Positions 62,040 to 64,000 of a stretch of 64,000 nt of DNA are shown one piece after another. Source of the stretch: Terriglobia bacterium. GTDB taxonomy: Bacteria > Acidobacteriota > Terriglobia > Bryobacterales > Bryobacteraceae. A program made the position numbers and the translations under genes. The notes under the pieces are model-generated. The model was not told the origin of the DNA. It was given only the letters and a program-made list of their open reading frames with translations, and made no database searches. The first letter of the stretch is position 1; each line of letters opens with the position of its first letter. Location of the stretch: contig JAIQFI010000010.1 in NCBI GenBank assembly GCA_020073345.1, positions 62,001 through 126,000 on the forward strand. Direction: 5' to 3'.

Positions 62040-63587
62040 CTACTTTCCTTCGACAGAAAACGCCAGCAGCACGTTCCCGCCCTGACCGCCCGCGAATGCG
62101 TACCCTGAGGTCGCGACCACCATGCCGTTCGCGATGGCCGGGCCGCCGCCGTTGAACGCCCCGCCCTTGCCCGGGATGCCGTTCACGGTGTTGGGGAACG
62201 TCTGGACGGCGTCGAAATCCCACACGATCGCTCCGTCCTTGGTCGAATAGGCTCGCAGGTGTCCTCCAAAGGACGCCGAGAACGCGATCCCAGGCATAGC
62301 CGAAACTGCCGACGATTGCGCCCGATTGCCTGCGCCCTGGGGAGCCGGCGTGCTCCAGATCTTCTCGCCCGTATCGATTTTCAGTGCGTAGAGCCCGGGA
62401 GTCCCGTCCGGCTTGTTGATGTCGGCGATCGCGGCGTACACCGTCTGTCCTTCGGCGGCCATGCCCCAGCCGATTCCGCCCAGCAGGCCGTTCCCGACAC
62501 CGATGCGCGTCTTCCAGATAACTTTGCCGCGTTGCTCCGGATCCAAGGCGTAGACCACGCCCGATTTCTGACTGGCGAGAATCACATCGCGCGCTCCTAC
62601 ATTGCGGAGGAGTGTAGAGCTGCCGAAATCGTAATCGTCGCCGGGATTCTCGGGACACAACGGGCCGCGGGGACAGCCGGGAACCCAGTTGTCTCCAGGC
62701 GTCACCTGGTTCGACCACAGCAGGCTGCCGGTCTCCAGATCAAAAGCCAGGATCGCATCCGTGGTGGGAAGCTCGATGCCCGTGTAGGAATTGCCGCTGC
62801 CAATGTAGATCCTTTTGCGCTTTTCGTCAATGATCGGCGCTGACCAGAGGCTCGCGCCCGCCGGTCCGAACATCTTTCTTCCGTCGGCCGTGGTCTTGTA
62901 CTGTTTGGGCGGATCGGGAATGGTGTAGGTCTTCCAGATCACCTTCCCGGTGCGAGCGTCGAGCGCGGACAGGCTGCCCCGGAACTTGCAGCATTCATAA
63001 TTGGCTGCTCCCGACCCGGTCTCTTCGCCGGAGGACATGGGAACGTACAAGCGGCCGTTGTTGTACACGGGCGAGCCGGTGATGCGGGCGAGCGGAAAAT
63101 CGTCCACTTTCGTTTTCCAAATCAGTTGGCCGGTCTGCGCGTCCACTGCGTGCGCCGTTCCGCCGCTATCGCCGAAGTAGGCGATCCAGCGAGTTTCGTT
63201 CGGCAGTTTGACGATCTGAATCGCCGTGCGCGCGATGTTACCAGTCTCGTAGCTCCAATAGGTGCAACCCGTCGCGGCATCGAGCGAAAACACAGTGCCG
63301 TTGGCGCTGCCTACGAAAACGCGCCCGCCGACGATCACGGGCTGAGCTTGATTGCGCTGATTGACCACGCCCGGAAACGCGAACGCCCATTTGAGTTTTA
63401 GCTTGGGCACGTCGGCTGCGGCTATACCGGGCGTCGGCTGGAAGCGCGAGCCGGACGCGTCCACGCCCCATCCGTTCCAATCGCCTGCGCCTGGGGCGAA
63501 CGGCTTGGGTGTCCCGGAACACCTTCCTGCGTCGGGAGTTTGAGCGTACAACGATGCCGCAAGCGCGGCGAACAGAAACAAGCGCAT
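62040..63587 (-). CDS. Exported PQQ-like beta-propeller protein (polyvinyl-alcohol-dehydrogenase-like)
   Basis: The 515-residue protein has a signal peptide (MRLFLFAALAASLYAQ). Blade motifs include VFSLDAATGCTYWSYE, AHAVDAQTGQLIWKT, LSALDARTGKVIWKT, LAFDLETGSLLWSN and LYALKIDTGEKIWST. Vicinal Cys in NYECCKFRG may form the strained disulfide seen at PQQ sites. RFQPTPGIAAADVPKLKLKWAF is typical of the polyvinyl-alcohol-dehydrogenase-like group. A heme domain, present in some relatives, is absent. Substrate unknown. It lies 15 bases downstream of the clipped leuD gene on the same strand. Confidence 0.82.
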   Translation of the reverse strand: MRLFLFAALAASLYAQTPDAGRCSGTPKPFAPGAGDWNGWGVDASGSRFQPTPGIAAADVPKLKLKWAFAFPGVVNQRNQAQPVIVGGRVFVGSANGTVFSLDAATGCTYWSYETGNIARTAIQIVKLPNETRWIAYFGDSGGTAHAVDAQTGQLIWKTKVDDFPLARITGSPVYNNGRLYVPMSSGEETGSGAANYECCKFRGSLSALDARTGKVIWKTYTIPDPPKQYKTTADGRKMFGPAGASLWSAPIIDEKRKRIYIGSGNSYTGIELPTTDAILAFDLETGSLLWSNQVTPGDNWVPGCPRGPLCPENPGDDYDFGSSTLLRNVGARDVILASQKSGVVYALDPEQRGKVIWKTRIGVGNGLLGGIGWGMAAEGQTVYAAIADINKPDGTPGLYALKIDTGEKIWSTPAPQGAGNRAQSSAVSAMPGIAFSASFGGHLRAYSTKDGAIVWDFDAVQTFPNTVNGIPGKGGAFNGGGPAIANGMVVATSGYAFAGGQGGNVLLAFSVEGK

Positions 63588-63602
63588 GGGACCTACTTTA
63601 TC

Positions 63603-64000
63603 TCAACTTCCTGCTAACTGCGTTTTGAGGTAGTTTGCCAGTCCGCCCAGTTCCAGGATCTTCTTCACTGAATCGGGAAGCTGCGGGAATGCATATTCTT
63701 TATTGCGTAAGTGGATTTTGCTGGCGGCTAGATCGATCTTCAGCGAATCGCCGTCCTGGACGTCCGGATACAACTCGGGGCACTCGAAAATCGGCAGCCC
63801 GTCGTTGATGGCGTTGCGGTAAAATGTCCGCGCGAATGAGCAGGCCACCACCGCCTGAATCCCGAGCCCTTGAATCGCTGTCGCAGCCTGCTCGCGTGCG
63901 CTGCCGCAGCCGAAATTGCGGCCCGCGACCAGGATCTGGAACTCGCGCAGCTTGGCGGGAAATCCCTCGCCTAACACTTCGAATGCATGCTGGGCCAGGC
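63603..64000 (-). CDS. leuD: 3-isopropylmalate dehydratase small subunit, N-terminus cut by window edge
   Basis: The frame is open to base 64000 and reads LAQHAFEVLGEGFPAKLREFQILVAGRNFGCGSAREQAATA..., the swivelling domain of aconitase-type small subunits. NFGCGSAREQA is the substrate/Ser-binding motif, and SFARTFYRNAINDGLPI follows. The upstream residues belong to the same frame, so a GTG at 63977 is internal and not the true start. It would act with a LeuC large subunit, not in this window; homoaconitase small subunits look alike. Confidence 0.88.
   Translation of the reverse strand, partial: LAQHAFEVLGEGFPAKLREFQILVAGRNFGCGSAREQAATAIQGLGIQAVVACSFARTFYRNAINDGLPIFECPELYPDVQDGDSLKIDLAASKIHLRNKEYAFPQLPDSVKKILELGGLANYLKTQLAGS

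Overview
The window is high-GC chromosomal DNA that looks like a soil Acidobacteriota, most likely of the Bryobacterales/Solibacter type. This rests on family content, not on a marker gene. The pointers are three VWFA-related exported proteins of the acidobacterial type, an orphan MacB-like (ADOP-type) permease, a 1184-residue TonB-dependent receptor with a carboxypeptidase-regulatory domain, PQQ-type beta-propellers, and many exported proteins containing the string DGKPDLSG. I see no rRNA, CRISPR array, transposase, integrase or phage gene. One tRNA, tRNA-Ser(CGA), is present. Gene density is very high: the longest stretch without a gene is 270 bases (53447-53716).

Layout. 1-2571: a clipped POTRA/HEAT-type protein, a zinc-ribbon membrane protein and a hexaheme NapC-like cytochrome, then tRNA-Ser. 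2781-9105: an aromatic-catabolism block. On the minus strand lies a tightly joined operon of CatI/CatJ-type CoA-transferase, a DUF885 protein and maleylacetate reductase. Divergent to it lie a ring-cleaving (MhqO/LinE/PcpA-type) dioxygenase and an MhqD-like hydrolase. 9258-12165: two TadE-like pseudopilins and a TadG-like VWA protein. 12208-20579: a 3-oxoadipyl-CoA type thiolase, a BrkB-like membrane protein, an amidohydrolase, a feruloyl-CoA synthase, a fused enoyl-CoA hydratase/3-hydroxyacyl-CoA dehydrogenase and an MFS transporter. 20622-30005: VWFA-related proteins, the permease and two divergent exported paralogs. 30110-40655: a membrane spermidine-synthase-like fusion, a GT-C glycosyltransferase, an MFS carrier, a large FAD/Fe-S hydroxyacid dehydrogenase, a PLP enzyme and an SGNH hydrolase. 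40664-47010: a small protein, a five-gene run of exported proteins (three paralogs with two NTF2-like halves each), an orphan KpsT-like ATPase, a DUF5666-like protein and a cytochrome c. 47032-53446: TonB receptor, exported SMP-30 lactonase, KDG kinase and KDPG aldolase. 53717-64000: a c-di-GMP protein with both HD-GYP and GGDEF domains, a zinc-ribbon protein, two PQQ-like propellers, a RutB-like hydrolase, a Tat-exported MDR dehydrogenase, a CMD-family protein and a clipped LeuD.

How the genes may work together. The 14382-20579 block reads as a CoA-dependent hydroxycinnamate pathway: uptake, CoA activation, hydration, oxidation, then hydrolytic or thiolytic removal of acetate. The 2781-9105 block plus the thiolase at 12208 reads as lower-ring degradation: ring cleavage, maleylacetate, 3-oxoadipate, 3-oxoadipyl-CoA, then succinyl-CoA plus acetyl-CoA. 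The step from the benzoate-level product to the ring-cleavage substrate is not in the window. The 47032-53446 block fits uptake and Entner-Doudoroff processing of sugar acids. The least explained element is the exported five-gene run at 40951-45195.
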